Part shown: piece after piece, positions 46,023-58,373 of the stretch
Numbering within the stretch: position 1 is the first letter of the stretch
Layout of the letters: each line of letters starts with the position of its first letter
Assembly: GCA_020744425.1 (NCBI GenBank)
Contig: JAGMUV010000014.1
Coordinates: forward strand, 1-64,000
Source: Dactylonectria macrodidyma
Lineage: Eukaryota; Ascomycota; Sordariomycetes; Hypocreales; Nectriaceae
Length of the DNA stretch: 64,000 nt
Direction: 5' to 3'
Made by a program: the position numbers and the translations under genes
The notes under the pieces: generated by a model
Told to the model about the DNA's origin: nothing
The model's database searches: none
What the model saw: only the letters and a program-made list of their open reading frames with translations

Positions 46023-47825
46023 CTTGAATCTGCTGTTGATTGTGATGGTGAATGCAAGTCTGGGATGACATAGTATGTTAGAAACGGGCTCTTGACAACC
46101 TATATAAGCACCGAGAATATGTGCCTCATTCAGTGATGGAAGGATTGATATTGATTGTAGATGGAGGCACTGTTCAAAATACACTTGACCCTTTGACATG
46201 GTGGCGAAGGATGCTCCTACTCGCTGCTCGGTGGTAGTTTTGGCAAGGACTGGCGTGTCACTGAAACACAGCTTGATCCTTCCAGCTTCTTCCGGTGAGA
46301 GAATTACCAATCACACTGGCACGGGTGATGTAATTGAGGCATACCAGCGGCAGAGCAGACACGACTTGGGCTTTGGCGGTTAATTACAGTTATAAGCTTA
46401 CCACCATACCTCAGCCTAACATTCAGTGCACCAATGACAAGCTCCACCTGCAACACGCGCTCACAGGAAGATATCTGGAACAGGGTTTCACATGCATAAG
46501 TGCGCACCTACTTTCGAATCCTTCTGAAAGAGTCTATTCCTTCATTACGCTAGCCAGATCCTCCTCGTATGGTCGGTCTCGCTTGTAGTGTAGCCGTATG
46601 ATGCTCGGGCGAAGTCGAAACCGCTGATTACACCCTGTAAACGCATCTCAGAGCAGTGATACGACGTCATGAAGATAGATAAACAAGGACAACCTGAAAG
46701 AATGGGCTAGTAACTGTTGGTGGCTCTTTGAGATCTTAGGAGAGTTCACGTTAGGTCGGTGCCAATTCTTGTCTAGTGTGCGATTCGGTCTAGGCAAGAA
46801 ACAAGGAAATCGCTACAATTATACAGCGAATATCAAGGGAAATTCTTCGATTAATCCACTCTCCATATTTTGAGCCGTCTTGGTTCAACCACCGTCCGAT
46901 GTGGTGGTAAAGTCGTTGCAAGCTTTGCCACACAGCCTTGATAGAGGGCCATTAGTCGTGGCATTGATCTCCAATGCCACTAAGTGGGTTTTGCTTTGCC
47001 TGTTTAGCTGCCCTGTCCCTGTTCAGAATCGATGAGATAGGGAGGGTTTGTTCAGGCTAAGATACGATACCAGCTTATGTCCGTCCCTGTACGCCCTTGC
47101 TTCTTTGCTTGACTTCGTCTACGCCCTCACGCCCCCCATCCCCCCTTTTCTTTTTGAGTAGTAGGGGTATGTTGCCATTTGAATCTGAAATTGGAACCCC
47201 ACAATGTTTTACTGACTGCTTGCCAGATTTGCAGTATATACCCTCATACCCTCTCCCATCGACCGCTCTTAGCTGACAAATTGAGCCCTGCCACACACAA
47301 TCCGGATGCAGTTGAGTATGTGCTGATTATCTTGGAAGGAGTGGCTAACTCGGAAGACGAGGTAACATAGCCACCTATCCGTTGTAAGGTAATTGAGCTT
47401 GAATGTAATCAATATCGACACTCAGAACTATCGTGACATTGAAACGCAAGAGTAAGCAATACACTTGGCAGGGACAGGGCAGACAATCGAATATAGTGCC
47501 CATCTCAGTATGTGCCATCAATATCTGCCAAGGCCAACTTAGGCTCCTCACGATTTATCAACGATGATCCGATACCTGTTATAAATACGTGTCGTCATCT
47601 TAGCTATCACTGGAAATGAGCTAAGTAGTTACTGGACATGCGCCGTCCGGATGCTCTTATTAAATGAAAGCCGTCCCGTTGTTTAATGAAACCTCGTATA
47701 CCTCGTAATACTCTTAGGTGCTGACCACCTTTGTGATTTCTATTCGGCACAGCCGTTCTCCACTTATTTACAGACTTTGTATTTATACATATACACAGAT
47801 CCCACGAGACGAGGAGCAGTTGCTT
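46023..47825. other. Intergenic region
   Basis: A 1.8 kb interval with only short chance ORFs. It must hold the promoter of the secreted-protein gene (left end) and the terminator region of the GMC oxidoreductase (right end). No repeat or RNA gene seen. Confidence 0.5.
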
Positions 47826-49493
47826 TTACTTATAAGCAAGAATCTTGGCGACTGCCATCTCGGCAACGACCATGACAATTGTCTGGCTGTTACCAGTAGG
47901 AAGATCGGGGTGAATGCTAGCATCAGAAATGAACTATATAATTCAATTAGTGTACTGCCATCAGATATGATACGATAGGAGACTTACCAAATTGTCCATT
48001 CCGTACACCTTTGTGTTCGTGTCGACAACTGACGAACCACCCTTACGCCCGTCATCGGTGCCCATCTTTGCAGTGCCGACATAGTGGTTTCCGGAGGTTT
48101 GAGAGCCGATGATAGCAGAAGTGTTTGTGTAAGTCTGAAGCTCAAAGCCCGTAGAAGACTCGATGATGGAATCAACCATTTCCTGGACGAACGAGGTTGC
48201 GGCCTCGCGGTCCCCTTCAGTCTGGAGATAAGGCGCTGTCTCAATAGTAGTGCTGCCATCTTCAGACAGTCCCAAGACACCCTCTGATGTGAGGCCGTGG
48301 GTCATGTAAACCTTGATCTGGACAATACCCTCGCCCGATGCTGCGCAAGATCCTTGGTAGAATCGGGTGGCACCATCAGATCCTTCATTGGAGCTGAAGA
48401 AAATAAGACGGTGTCGGCCCTGAGTCAGGATACCGGAGGATTTGCTCTCATACACGTCGATGTCGGTAATATCAGAGCCGTCAACTACGCCGGTGGTATT
48501 GAAAACATTCCAAGTCTCGTTCGTCTTCACGTTGATGGAGAAAATAGGGTGATCCTTGAGGTTCTTGCCGACGGGTAGCTCGATCCAGTCCTTCTTCGGA
48601 GGAAGCGTGACACCAGTCTTGTTCGCAGTCAAGATCTGGGCCTTAGGTCCAATGCCAGAGTTGAAGAGAACTCGGGGTGTCGACATCGCACCTGCGGACA
48701 GGACAACTCTGCCCTTCTTGCTGAGCTTGATGGTTTCGCGGGTTCCATTAGTCTCGACCTCGACACCGGTGACGCGAGAGCCTGAGCGCACGAGACGGAT
48801 GACCTTGGTGCTAAGGCGGAGTGAGAAGTTGTCTCGGGCCTGGGCCAATGGTAGATAGGTTCGGACCGGTCCAGCACGAATGGCGTTCTTGATATTCCAG
48901 GAGGGGTAGCTGTAGACTTGATGTTTTTCGTTGGGTTGCTTGATCATGTCAACCGACTTCCAGCCGAGGCCGCTGAAAAAGGTAGAGAGGGTGTCACAGA
49001 GACCCTGATCGTACCGTTGTCCGTCTTGTGAAGGAAGGACAGTTCCGGGGTTTCGTGCATACAGCCTCTTGGCCGCAGGTGCGACGTTGCTCCACTTCCA
49101 GCCCTTGGGCCACTTATCGTCAAAGTCATGGTCTGGTGGGTGAACAAACACCATGTAGTTGATGGTGACGCCGCCACCGAGAACACATGCAGCATAGCCG
49201 CCGGTGTCAGTGCACATGTAGTTGGTAAGACTTCCAACTGCCGAAGTCAAACCCGGCACATCAACAGGTGTTAGCGTCTCATTCCAGCTCAGCGTGTTGT
49301 TGGAGCCAGTGTCAACAGTCGGGCCAGAGCCTTGCTCAAGCAGTAGGACCTTCTTGTTGGCTGCCGAGAGTCGCTCAGCTGTAATGATGCCAGCAGGGCC
49401 ACCACCAACCACGATGTAGTCGTACGTCGAGGCCGCAGCCGCGGTCACGGCCGCGGTCAAGGCCGTAAGGCCTCCAAGAGAGATCAAGCGCAT
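47826..49493 (-). CDS. Secreted GMC-family FAD oxidoreductase (cellobiose-dehydrogenase-flavodomain-like)
   Basis: An extracellular flavoenzyme of the glucose-methanol-choline family, probably oxidising a sugar or alcohol. Two exons (49493-47988, 47933-47826; 54 nt intron gtaagt...atag) give 537 residues. The start at 49493 opens a signal peptide (MRLISLGGLTALTAAVTAAA); the in-frame Met 12 codons upstream would displace it. The FAD motif DYIVVGGGPAG is at residues 25-35, followed by LGGGVTINYM and the GMC block SAGAMSTPRVLFNSGIGP. The C-terminal block has SGNHYVGTAKMG and, after the intron, DASIHPDLPTGN, which supply the catalytic His/His-Asn region. There is no haem domain, so it resembles the stand-alone dehydrogenase part of cellobiose dehydrogenases. 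The substrate is undetermined. Confidence 0.92.
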
Positions 49494-51259
49494 GGTGAAA
49501 TTGCGAAATTGGTATAGAAAGAAAGACAACTGGTGTGGTTTACCAATGGGGTCAAATGCACGGTGGCGGGGGAGATGCAGATCTTTATCCTCTACTTTGC
49601 AACAAGCAACCAGGCCTATCCGACATACCGCCGATGGATGAAGCGTAATTACTGAACGTTATTGATTCAGGGCATCTTACTAACTGACTTGTTTCAACTA
49701 CTGGCCTATCCCACATGGCTTGCCGCGCGTTTGGGTCGGCAATACAAGTCTTGTCCTTGTCGTACCCATATTTACTAAGCAATGGTGGACAGAAAACCGG
49801 GAACACTAACATCACGTAGATGTCTGCACGGTTCATGCCGAAAATTTCTTATGCCCGCACTTGTCAAATTAGGCCCGTTGGGGAAGTTCTTGCCACTGTG
49901 CAGTAACATGCCCCTGACACGGGTCATCGGGGACGTCCGTTCAAGCGCCACAAGCGGAGATCCCTCCAGAACGCCTCATAGAAATCCTGATGTGATGTAA
50001 TAAATGGAGAAAATACTAGTTTACTCCGAGGAAAACCCATAAGCTCACAAGTCCGAGGTTTTCCTTGGATTCACTCGGCACTTTGCAACAAGCGATTCGG
50101 CGAATCCAAGCCAACAGCCACTTTCAGTTAAGCCTATTTCATGAGCTAGGCCGATACCTTCGTCAAAGAGAGAGCTAAAGGAATACTGATCCCGTAGCCT
50201 GAATGCAATATCATTCGGCCACACCACTCGACGTAGCTGTGGGATCCCGAGTTATCCGTTCTTACGGACAGACTTGGCAGTATCCACTCCAGGCACGACA
50301 TTCATCTGCTTCAATTCGGGAGACAGAAGTGGCACCGCTAATAATGCAGGACCCGACCGTTAAAAAATCCATGCCACTTTGACAGCACGCAGATCTTATC
50401 TGATCCTTTCCTTGTTTTTGTTTTGCTGTCCGCCCTACGAGGTGGGCTGTGATCCACTATTACTAGACGAGTTCAGGCATCGAGCCGAAATGAAGGACAT
50501 CGTGGACATGACCCTGCGGCCACGCGCTATTAAAAGCCTGCTGTTGTGAAATACCGGCGAAGCTAATTATCGGCGAAGCAGAGAGAGTGTTGCCCTGACG
50601 TAGGAAATGAGCCAAAGGGTGAAGCCTGCGGTCAGGAGGAAAAGCAGGCATCATGCCCTGGCTGTACGAAATGGTCCTACTCCTCCTCGCTGTCGCACCA
50701 TCACGAATTCGTGACTGATGAGTGACCGTTCTCGTTGGTGCACACGGAGGCGTTGGGGATTCTACCGGTGTTATCCCTTCTTGTGGACCTGCTGTGTAAT
50801 TGGTGGTTAAAATTTATTATGTAGACCACCAATCTCGACAGGAAGCCTTTTGTTTGCTCGTGGATTACCTCGACTCGTGGATGGTTGCCTTGAGTCAAAC
50901 AAAGTTCAGGGCTAAGACACAGAGATGACACTAGCTCCAAGCCCAGTCAACGTCCCTGAACCCAACTGACGTCACTGAACCCGAGGCACATTTGAGACCA
51001 CCCAGATATTGCTTTTCACCTTTGCCACATACGAGCCCTTAAGCAGTCTTGGGCTGAAAATTTCGCGATTAATGGCATGACGCAAAAACTCTTAGCATCC
51101 ATTTCAAACGTGTGCAGGGAGCACTCCCACCGTCGCCAAGTTGATCGTGGCTAGCGGAGCAGGACGTGATTGGGTGGTTTTATGTCACTTTTTCATTCCT
51201 AAACTCGTTTCGCGTCTGAATTAATCGTTTTTGGTCTATTCAAAGGGTGGTATCTGAAA
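49494..51259. other. Intergenic region
   Basis: Contains the promoter of the GMC gene at its left end. Otherwise only short ORFs without recognisable similarity. Confidence 0.5.
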
Positions 51260-51660
51260 GGCCCTTTACTGACAGCAGGCAGGTTCGTCCGCCTTTGAAG
51301 GACCGCCAATCGCCACCAAAACACATCTGTTAACCTCTTGAGCACTAGGCGAAACGTCGAGGGCAGGGTTATGTTCGAAGAAATCTGCTGACTTAAGTGC
51401 AACGGTAACGATCTCAATCGGCATGACAGGGTAATCCTCCACGCGAGGTTTGTGCGTTAGTCCGCAGGTAGTCCAAAATACTAAGTCCTCACCGCGGACG
51501 TTATCATTCTGGGCCGCGTAGTCCGCAGCACCATCCCCTCCTCTCATACTTTGGTTTGTCCATTTGCCACCAGCAGAGATCGCCATCACGATGTCTAGTA
51601 ACCCACACATTAGGCGCAGCCATTTTGATTGCAGAAGGTCTAGAGGGAAAGAGAATCAAG
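51260..51660 (-). pseudogene. 3' relic of a copper amine oxidase
   Basis: Two minus-strand frames together match the C-terminus of copper amine oxidases. One has AAPNVWVTRHRDGDL (about 51630-51590); the other has SAGGKWTNQSMRGGDG, then FWTTCGLTHKPRVEDYPVMP, IEIVTVALKSADFFEHNPAL and DVSPSAQEVNRCVLV (51610-51290). The conserved copper-ligand His context GLTHxPRVEDxPVMP is intact, but a frameshift joins the two frames and the rest of the ~650-residue enzyme, including the topaquinone Tyr motif, is missing. A possible intron end (ccctctag) precedes the fragment. It is a dead remnant. Confidence 0.85.
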
Positions 51661-52199
51661 GTCCAGCTCCTAGGGCCGGCCAGCAATATATTTATCTTCA
51701 TTTAAGCTTCCTATCGTGTAGGAGCTGGAAAGGCTTGATTTTAGGTAACTGTGAAAGTATTGGGTCTTGAAATGCTTAAAACATGAAGAAAATCGTGTTG
51801 TTTTGACTTCTTAGCAGCAGCAACTCGCCCTTGATGAAGCAGACAGCCAATTCAATAGTCTCTCTCATAAATACGGTATCTGATGACATTCTAGGATGTG
51901 CCTGCGATGTGTTGGCGCATATTTATACATACTCGTTTGAACCCAACACAGAGTGATCTAGCTACTATGCAGGCTCGAACGAAATCCATGATTATTTCAT
52001 CAGATTTGCCTGCAAGTACGATCTGGAGAAATGCTTATGGTTACCTACAGTCACTCCCTCAGGAATATACTCTTTGCTGGAATGCTGGCACCTTCTCCAT
52101 TCGATCCTACACTGCTTATTCCATCCCTTAGCCGAGCTCAGCAATACGTACACCGGCCTTATGTACAGAGTAACCCGAGAGCCATTGGCTAATGTGTGC
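51661..52199. repeat. Spacer with one member of a ~140 bp diverged direct repeat
   Basis: Bases about 51709-51850 (cttcctatcgtgtaggagctgg, then aggcttgatttt, and cagcaactcgcc further on) resemble 53565-53690 in the same orientation. The two copies bracket the CE1 esterase gene. The remainder holds its 3' flank. Confidence 0.55.
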
Positions 52200-53147
52200 T
52201 TAAACCACCCTTCTCTGAACATATTTGCCTGGAATCGGGAGAGATTTCCTTGAAAAACAATGCTTTCCCGTACAATCCAGCTCAAAGAATCTGACAACCT
52301 CGGCGGCTTGGTCTGGGATATTGTGATCCACCCCTTCTGCCAGAAAACCCTCGAGGAGACCTTTGCGGCCATAAACATATTTTGTCCAATTAGTTTCCGG
52401 GTCGTTTTCCTCAATCCGAATGGGTTTATGTCCTGTATGCAGAATGGTGCTCCAGAGTTTGACCTCGTTGTAGTAGTTGGTAACGTTAATGATATTGTCA
52501 ATATTTCCGTGGAGGACCTGCATCTTAGGCCGAGGCCCCTTGTACTTCGGGTACGCTCCAAGTACAAGCTCCGCCCATTCTTTGCCGGTTCGGTCAATCT
52601 GACCCGTTGCGCAATCGCTATTCCATACGGCATACCCGTCACCAGCGTAGCAACCAAAAGGGACCCCAGCGAAGGCCGACCCGGCGGCAAACAACTCTGG
52701 GTACGAGCCGATCAAGACATTAGTCATCATTGCGCCCGAACTAATGCCTGTAACGAAGACTCGATCTTTATCGACGTCGTAGTTGGCCAGAGTCCACCGG
52801 ACCATGCTGGCTATTCCGAGTGAGTCTCCTCCTGCATTATGGTGAAGAGTCTGTGTGGAAGAGACATCCCAACAGTTGTCTGCAGCCCATGGTGATGATG
52901 GGTAGATGGTGATGAAACCTAATTCATCGGCCAGCGGACGCCATGGTTTCCAGTCGAAAGCATTCTGTGCCGTTCCGTGGCACCAGTGTGGATAGACCAG
53001 AAGAGGAGCAGAGGGCCGAAAAGAGTCCGGGACGTAGAGGTAGAAGGAGACATTGGTAGGGTTGGGCCCAAATGAGGTGACTTGCTGAAGCTCCGCGGCA
53101 GAGACAAGTGCCGCAAATCCGGCGAGCAAGGAAGTGATTCGAAACAT
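52200..53147 (-). CDS. Secreted CE1-family carbohydrate esterase (acetylxylan/feruloyl esterase-like)
   Basis: An extracellular alpha/beta-hydrolase that would remove acetyl or feruloyl groups from xylan. The single exon encodes 315 residues. The start at 53147 was chosen over the longer frame from 53258 because it gives a signal peptide (MFRITSLLAGFAALVSA). The nucleophile elbow GISSG has S136; the conserved surroundings are DRVFVTGISSGAMMTNVL and FAAGSAFAGVPFGCYA. An acid residue is likely in LHGNIDNII, and the catalytic His in EGVDHNIPD. The order and spacing match the Esterase_phb/LpqC group, whose fungal members are CE1 acetylxylan esterases. There is no carbohydrate-binding module. A copper amine oxidase relic lies downstream. 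Confidence 0.9.
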   Translation of the reverse strand: MFRITSLLAGFAALVSAAELQQVTSFGPNPTNVSFYLYVPDSFRPSAPLLVYPHWCHGTAQNAFDWKPWRPLADELGFITIYPSSPWAADNCWDVSSTQTLHHNAGGDSLGIASMVRWTLANYDVDKDRVFVTGISSGAMMTNVLIGSYPELFAAGSAFAGVPFGCYAGDGYAVWNSDCATGQIDRTGKEWAELVLGAYPKYKGPRPKMQVLHGNIDNIINVTNYYNEVKLWSTILHTGHKPIRIEENDPETNWTKYVYGRKGLLEGFLAEGVDHNIPDQAAEVVRFFELDCTGKHCFSRKSLPIPGKYVQRRVV

Positions 53148-54443
53148 CCTCCTGAGCTCTATCCGCCTTCGATGAGACCTGAGACTTCTATACTGCCAAA
53201 GTTGAAGGATACTACCCCACAGCGCTCTAAAATCGAGGTGTCTCCGTGTTGCTTTCACTTAAGACTGCAAACTTATATCCATATTTCTAATGCTGGGCAG
53301 TGGACTGAATCTGGACGATACGGTGCGCGCAGTTGATGTTCCGTGGTTCCCAAGACGGCGTGCTGACACCATCTATTCCATATTCCGTGAACGAATTGGC
53401 CACGGAACTTCGACATTCCGTACCAAAGCGGGTTTAGTATTAGTCTGCTGGTGTGTGAAGCAACGTCAACCAACCCCTCATCACCCACATCAAACATTGA
53501 GAGATTCGATAACAGAAAGGATCAAGAGACATGGGAATTCGGAAAATGCAATACAGGCTACTTCCTAGCTTGAAGGAGCTGGAAAATCTTGATTTTTGGC
53601 GAGTGTGGAAGCGTTGGGTAAAATATGTGTTTTTGGGGGGGCTTTGTGGCAGCAACTCACCATCGATGGAGCGGACAGCTATTTCCCTATTATTCCAGCG
53701 TCAGATTCGCTGACAACCATCCTCCTGCTCGCGCCTACGTGACGTGCAAGACATTCATTCTCGGCTTTAAGGAATTTCATTTTATACACGCGAGCACGAC
53801 AAGAACGATCTCGTGGTTCCTTCATCAAGCTATAGCCTTCTTACTTTTTTATGAATAATTATCTACATGCCTCCATTTCAATTAAAGTATCTTAGATTAT
53901 GGACTCGCCAGTGCCACTGAGGTTTTGAGTCATAAGCAGGCTTGCGCGTCTACCATGAATAAACTCCCCGCACGAAGAACGTGACTCGTGAATGTAGTAA
54001 CATCCATAATTCACATCCGCAATTGTGACGATCGGTCTTCCACACTAGGCAATGAGTCTGGGGTTGGGTGATCCTGATTGAGGTTTATGTTCGCAATGAA
54101 TCAGGCCTGTTAGGACTTGAATAATGTCAGTCACGTCTGGTAATAGTAGAGTGATCGGTACTTACTATAACTAAGTAATATTGATAGCTGAGGAGCTGCT
54201 TATACTATAGGTAGGTACTACATATTGCTATCTATAACTGCCTTTCAGGGTTAGGCCGTGACAAGGGCTTAGTAATAAACAGACAACCTTAAAGGTTTTT
54301 TTTATTTATTATTCATTCTAGATGTCTGTCTTGCATGGTCCAAGTTTCACGCATGAAAGTAGAGGGGACACTAGAGATTGACCAGATACATACACCATTA
54401 AGGTGGTTCACCATCGCTGCAAAGGTTTTCAACATGTTTCAAA
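53148..54443. repeat. Spacer with second member of the ~140 bp direct repeat
   Basis: Bases about 53563-53690 are the diverged partner of 51709-51850: cttcctagcttgaaggagctgg, then aatcttgattttt, and gcagcaactcacc. The rest, including an AT-rich patch near 54170-54310, shows no gene. Confidence 0.55.
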
Positions 54444-55782
54444 TCAGACGAGAACACCAACAGAGACCCAAGCATTGCGGACAATGATCGATGCAGGAAC
54501 GCCGAACAGCCTGTTGGCTTGATCAACCGTCACATCAGCCCATTTCTTGAAAGAGATATCCCCACCAAATTGCCTAACGCGTCGGTCCCTCAAAGTCTCA
54601 TACCAAATCCTTCCTGCCTTCTCCCAAGCATACCCACCGAAGCCAATGGCAATCAAGTAGAATGCGCGATTGGGGATACCCGAGGTATCGTGAACATCTA
54701 GGCCATCGTTGTACTGGCTGAAATGGGCGATCTGACGGTCCCGACCAAGGATCGGATCGTTGAATGCAGTCCCCGGGTTTGCGATGCTGCGGAGAGCTGC
54801 ACCTTTGAAAGCAACGGGGAACAGATTCTGACCAGTCAGCCAATCAGCATCTGCCGCGGTCTGATTGAAGTGCCACTGCTCAACCAATGCGGCAAAGACA
54901 TCAGAGATGGACTCGTTCAGGCCTCCGGCCTGGGCCCTGTATGAGATCCCAGCGGTGTATTGGGTGATGGCGTGGGTCAATTCGTGTGCGACAACATCCA
55001 GGGAATCCGTAAAATAGTCGAAGGTGATGCCATCACCATCTCCGAAAACAAACTGGACGCCGTTCCAGAAGGCGTTGTTGTACCCGAGGGTTTCCGGGTC
55101 GGGGTTGTGATGAATAGTAACAATAGGAGTACCGCCGTTGCCGTTGATGGCGTTGCGACCAAACACGGTGTGGAAGAATTTGACCGTGATGCCGACACCG
55201 TCATAGACATTGTTGACCTGTCTGTCGCGTATGCGCGCAGAACTTTCAGCGCGAGCAAGGGTGCCAGGCAGAGGGGAAAGGTTTCCCCCATCGTAGACGG
55301 CGCGCCTCAGAACGAGAGCCGCGGCTTCAGGGAGATGGGGCTTGTCCGTCGCGGCAGGGCCAACGAGAGCAGCTCTCTGTTCACGAATCTTAGCATCTGA
55401 CCTCAACGTTGCCCTTGCACTCTCTCGAATCTTGTCGTCTGCTAGTTCACTCTGGGCGACATGTTCAAGAATGCCGGGCGGGACAAAGCCTAATCTCACA
55501 ATTGGTGCTTGGGCTGCCGGAACGTCAGAATCGCCAGGAGCAGTGGGTGCTTCACCGCTCGTGAGGGCATTCACACGCCGCTCGCGGAAGTCCTGATCGG
55601 CTGATAGGGTGTTAATAGCAGCCTGACGCGCTTCGTCTGGAAGAGCCTCAGACTTTGACTCGGCAATGTTCTGGAGGATATAAGCGGGGACGAAGTGGCA
55701 CATCTGCAACGAGAGGTTAGCATGCAATCAAAAACAGCGACTCTAAGAGTCCTACAGCTCTGGATTGGTGTTGATTGCACAT
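54444..55782 (-). CDS. M4-family (thermolysin-fold) metallopeptidase, protealysin-like
   Basis: A zinc endopeptidase, 428 residues in two exons (55782-55756, 55703-54444; 52 nt intron gtagga...gctaac...gcag). If the first tiny exon is not used, translation can start at ATG 55703. Catalytic features are HELTH at residues 249-253, the third zinc ligand in GGLNESISDVFA (E273), and the downstream active-site His context DVHDTSGIPNRAFY. There is no signal peptide. The N-terminus carries PAYILQNIA (residues 15-23), like the short PPYLL-type propeptide of bacterial protealysins, and a second similar motif PPGILEHVA (84-92). Each is followed by a matching segment (ARQAAINTL...FRERR; ARATLRSDAKIREQR). 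M4 peptidases are mainly bacterial, so horizontal acquisition followed by intron gain is likely. Confidence 0.9.
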
Positions 55783-58373
55783 GATGGTTGGTTGATAGGT
55801 ATTTTGCAAAGCAAAGGGTAGAAAGGTCAATATTTGTTTTAGATAGTAGTTGAACTTGGGTGATTCTTGGATGATGAATCTGCATTTGATGCTCGACACC
55901 GATACCTTTTATTTATACCTCAATTATGGATGCACGGTCAAGAGCAGCCCCCAAGCAGGCTGCAACGCCTTTCACATATCCAACACGCTGTATCTTGACC
56001 TAAACCAAAGCAAATCCTTGGTCATTATCGAAAACTTAGTCCTGCAGTACCCAACTCTGTTGCCATTTTCCCGATTCATTGTCGTATAAGAAAGAGATGT
56101 ACAGCTACCGACGTGGCTTCGCAGCAAATTGCGCGAAGGCGTCAACGAGGATAATGGGTGGTGTGCTCGACAAGATGATGGTTGAGGCTGAGGCAAAGTT
56201 TAAGGCTGAGAAGAATCGGCGACCTCGGAAGAACCTTGGTGAAGGACGTCCATAGTGGGACTGTATGGAGGTGTCACAACAGAAGCTTGGCGATTTCGCA
56301 GAAGGGACGATGCATTAGGTTCGTTACCAGAAGTGAACGACATATTCGGCTCTTTGAGAGTAGAGGCGAGGTCCAGAAGTGCTGTTCTTTGCTGTTAAGC
56401 CGGGGAAGGGTGGTTCCTGGTTACAGCCATGAGTGAACGCCGTATCTGGCTACTAAAGCCATGAATGAGGGGTACTGTATCCTACGCTGGCGTGATGCCT
56501 GGACCTGCGAACTTAGAATCCATGCAGGAGTGCCGTCTTTGTTTGTGGTTGGTCTCACCGTCAATGCAGCCACCACCGGCTTCGCGAGGAACTTGATAAC
56601 GCAAGGAAACGCTGCTATTGCTGTCGCAGTGTCGCTGGCTATGATGTCGGTTGGTGGTGCTTGCCAGTCCGCTATCCTTTGCTTTGTTTCGCCCGACCAT
56701 CACTCCGCAGCAGCCTTCAAGACAGCTGTCTCTAGCTCACTGATCCGTACCAGAATCAGCAGGAACAAGGCCTTTTTCTGCCTCCTCGTGCCACGCATTC
56801 AGCTTTCATTGAGAGCAGTTAGTTGGGAGCAATTACGAATGCCACCACGCTAGCGGTGTCAAACGGATGGGAAAATCCTGCCCCATAGGGAAGTTTGCAG
56901 CAGCCACCTCGTATTGGGCTTCTGGTGCACAGGCAGGTGGACATTCAGCTGCCGCAGGATCCCTCCCTTTGTGGCTCGCCTCCGTCGTGAGCTGAAATGG
57001 ATCTGCAATGTTATTGAAAGTATCTCCTGCGGATGTCGCCATCTTGAAGTCGACGGAAAGTTTCATTCAATCCCTATCCGCACTTTGCCGGAGGTTTTCT
57101 CAATTCCTCCACACCAGCAGTTATTTCTGCAGCCACCCGACTTCAAATTCTTCCTTACCAGTTTGCAATATGTAGTTTCTGCCGCAAGTATACTACCAGT
57201 TATGTTAAACTTGCTATCTATCTTAATTTAGAAGACAGAATCAACATATGATATTATTATAAGCTTAACTATATATAGTTTTTTATTATAGGAGAATATA
57301 TAAGCTAGTATTCATTAAAATACAGAAATACGATTACGCTTCCTTATTCTTAACCGATGATAGTAGCATCATGTATTATTATCTAAAATTTCACTTTCTA
57401 GGTAGTTTAGTCGCTTGCTCTAACGTAAGACGTGTGCCACTATGAGAAGAAAAGCTATTATGTACGCCACCCTTCCGATCCTTGAAAAAGTGTATCAACT
57501 GCCGAACAAATTAGAAATCGTTGAAATTGGGGCGCGCGGCGCCAAAGGTGCTTTTTTGAGTAAGGCTGAATAAGATCTCATGTCGCTAATACCAATCAGA
57601 ACATGACAGTCCCCCTATGGTGCTAGGCACAAAGTTTAGTAGTGAGATCCTTTTTGCAAGCAGACATCATCCATATTAGTGACGAAGTTTATAGTCATTT
57701 AGGGATCATCACTAAAGACCCCTAACAAGCTTTTTTGTCTGGCGCTGCGAGGTTTCCACATTCTCAAGTCATGTGGTGAGCCTCAGCGTTACATCTGGCA
57801 TTGCGGCGCATTCAGCCGCACTGGTGTGTTTGTACTTGACAGTACGTACAGCGCTCTCACGATATCAAGCACAATCACTCCCGGATTTCAAACCCCAGTC
57901 AGGTTTTGGTTGTGCGGCGAATCCTACGCTCCTCCTCGACGGTGATCGGGGAGAGGACCTTTAGTCCATCTAACTGGCGGATGCAAGCTCGAGGTCCAGG
58001 GGCCACGACTGCCATTCACACCGTGAACTCAACGGACCACTGTGAACTCGAGGGCTCCCGAGGAAGGACATTCCAACCATCGTATAACCCAAATGTAGAA
58101 CAAGGCGTTTGCACTACATCAACATGATTTCATCATTACTGTCTTGTCCCAAGCTTAAAAAGTGAGACCAGTAATGGTGACAGACCTGCGTTTGCTCCTG
58201 TTCGTACTCGGTAGGAGAGGTTTTGGCGTTTTGTTCAAGAACAGCTCCTATCGCCGCGCCTACTTGCTCCGCTCTTGCAAACTACCGCTGCTCCGTCGAC
58301 CCTATCGGCCCATTCAAACCTTGCTCGTGAACTCACAGATACCATACAGCCCTCCCCGCGCCGCCAGTTCACC
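55783..58373. other. Long interval with only weak small ORFs
   Basis: No recognisable gene. Small frames of some interest are 56097-56255 (+, 52 codons, Lys/Glu-rich, MYSYRRGFAANCAKAS) and 56833-57066 (-, 77 codons, MATSAGDTFNNIADPF from its second Met). Neither has a motif I can name. An AT-rich patch lies at 57220-57420. The last ~100 bases (pyrimidine-rich with cgccgccagttcaccATG) hold the CYTH gene leader. Confidence 0.45.
56097..56255 (+). CDS. Possible small ORF, 52 residues, unknown
   Basis: A short open frame, MYSYRRGFAANCAKAS then a helix-prone Lys/Glu/Ala stretch (DKMMVEAEAKFKAEKNRR) ending GEGRP. Codon use is plausible but no family is recognised, and it is isolated from other genes. 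It could be the surviving exon of an older gene or a chance frame. Confidence 0.2.
   Translation: MYSYRRGFAANCAKASTRIMGGVLDKMMVEAEAKFKAEKNRRPRKNLGEGRP

Noticed and set aside
45741..46310. Longer N-terminus for the secreted unknown protein
   Set aside because: Upstream in-frame sequence lacks features and would hide the signal peptide that begins at 46022.
56461..56853. 130-codon plus-strand frame with hydrophobic stretches
   Set aside because: No recognisable family, no splice context, and the reading looks like chance in a region without other coding signals.
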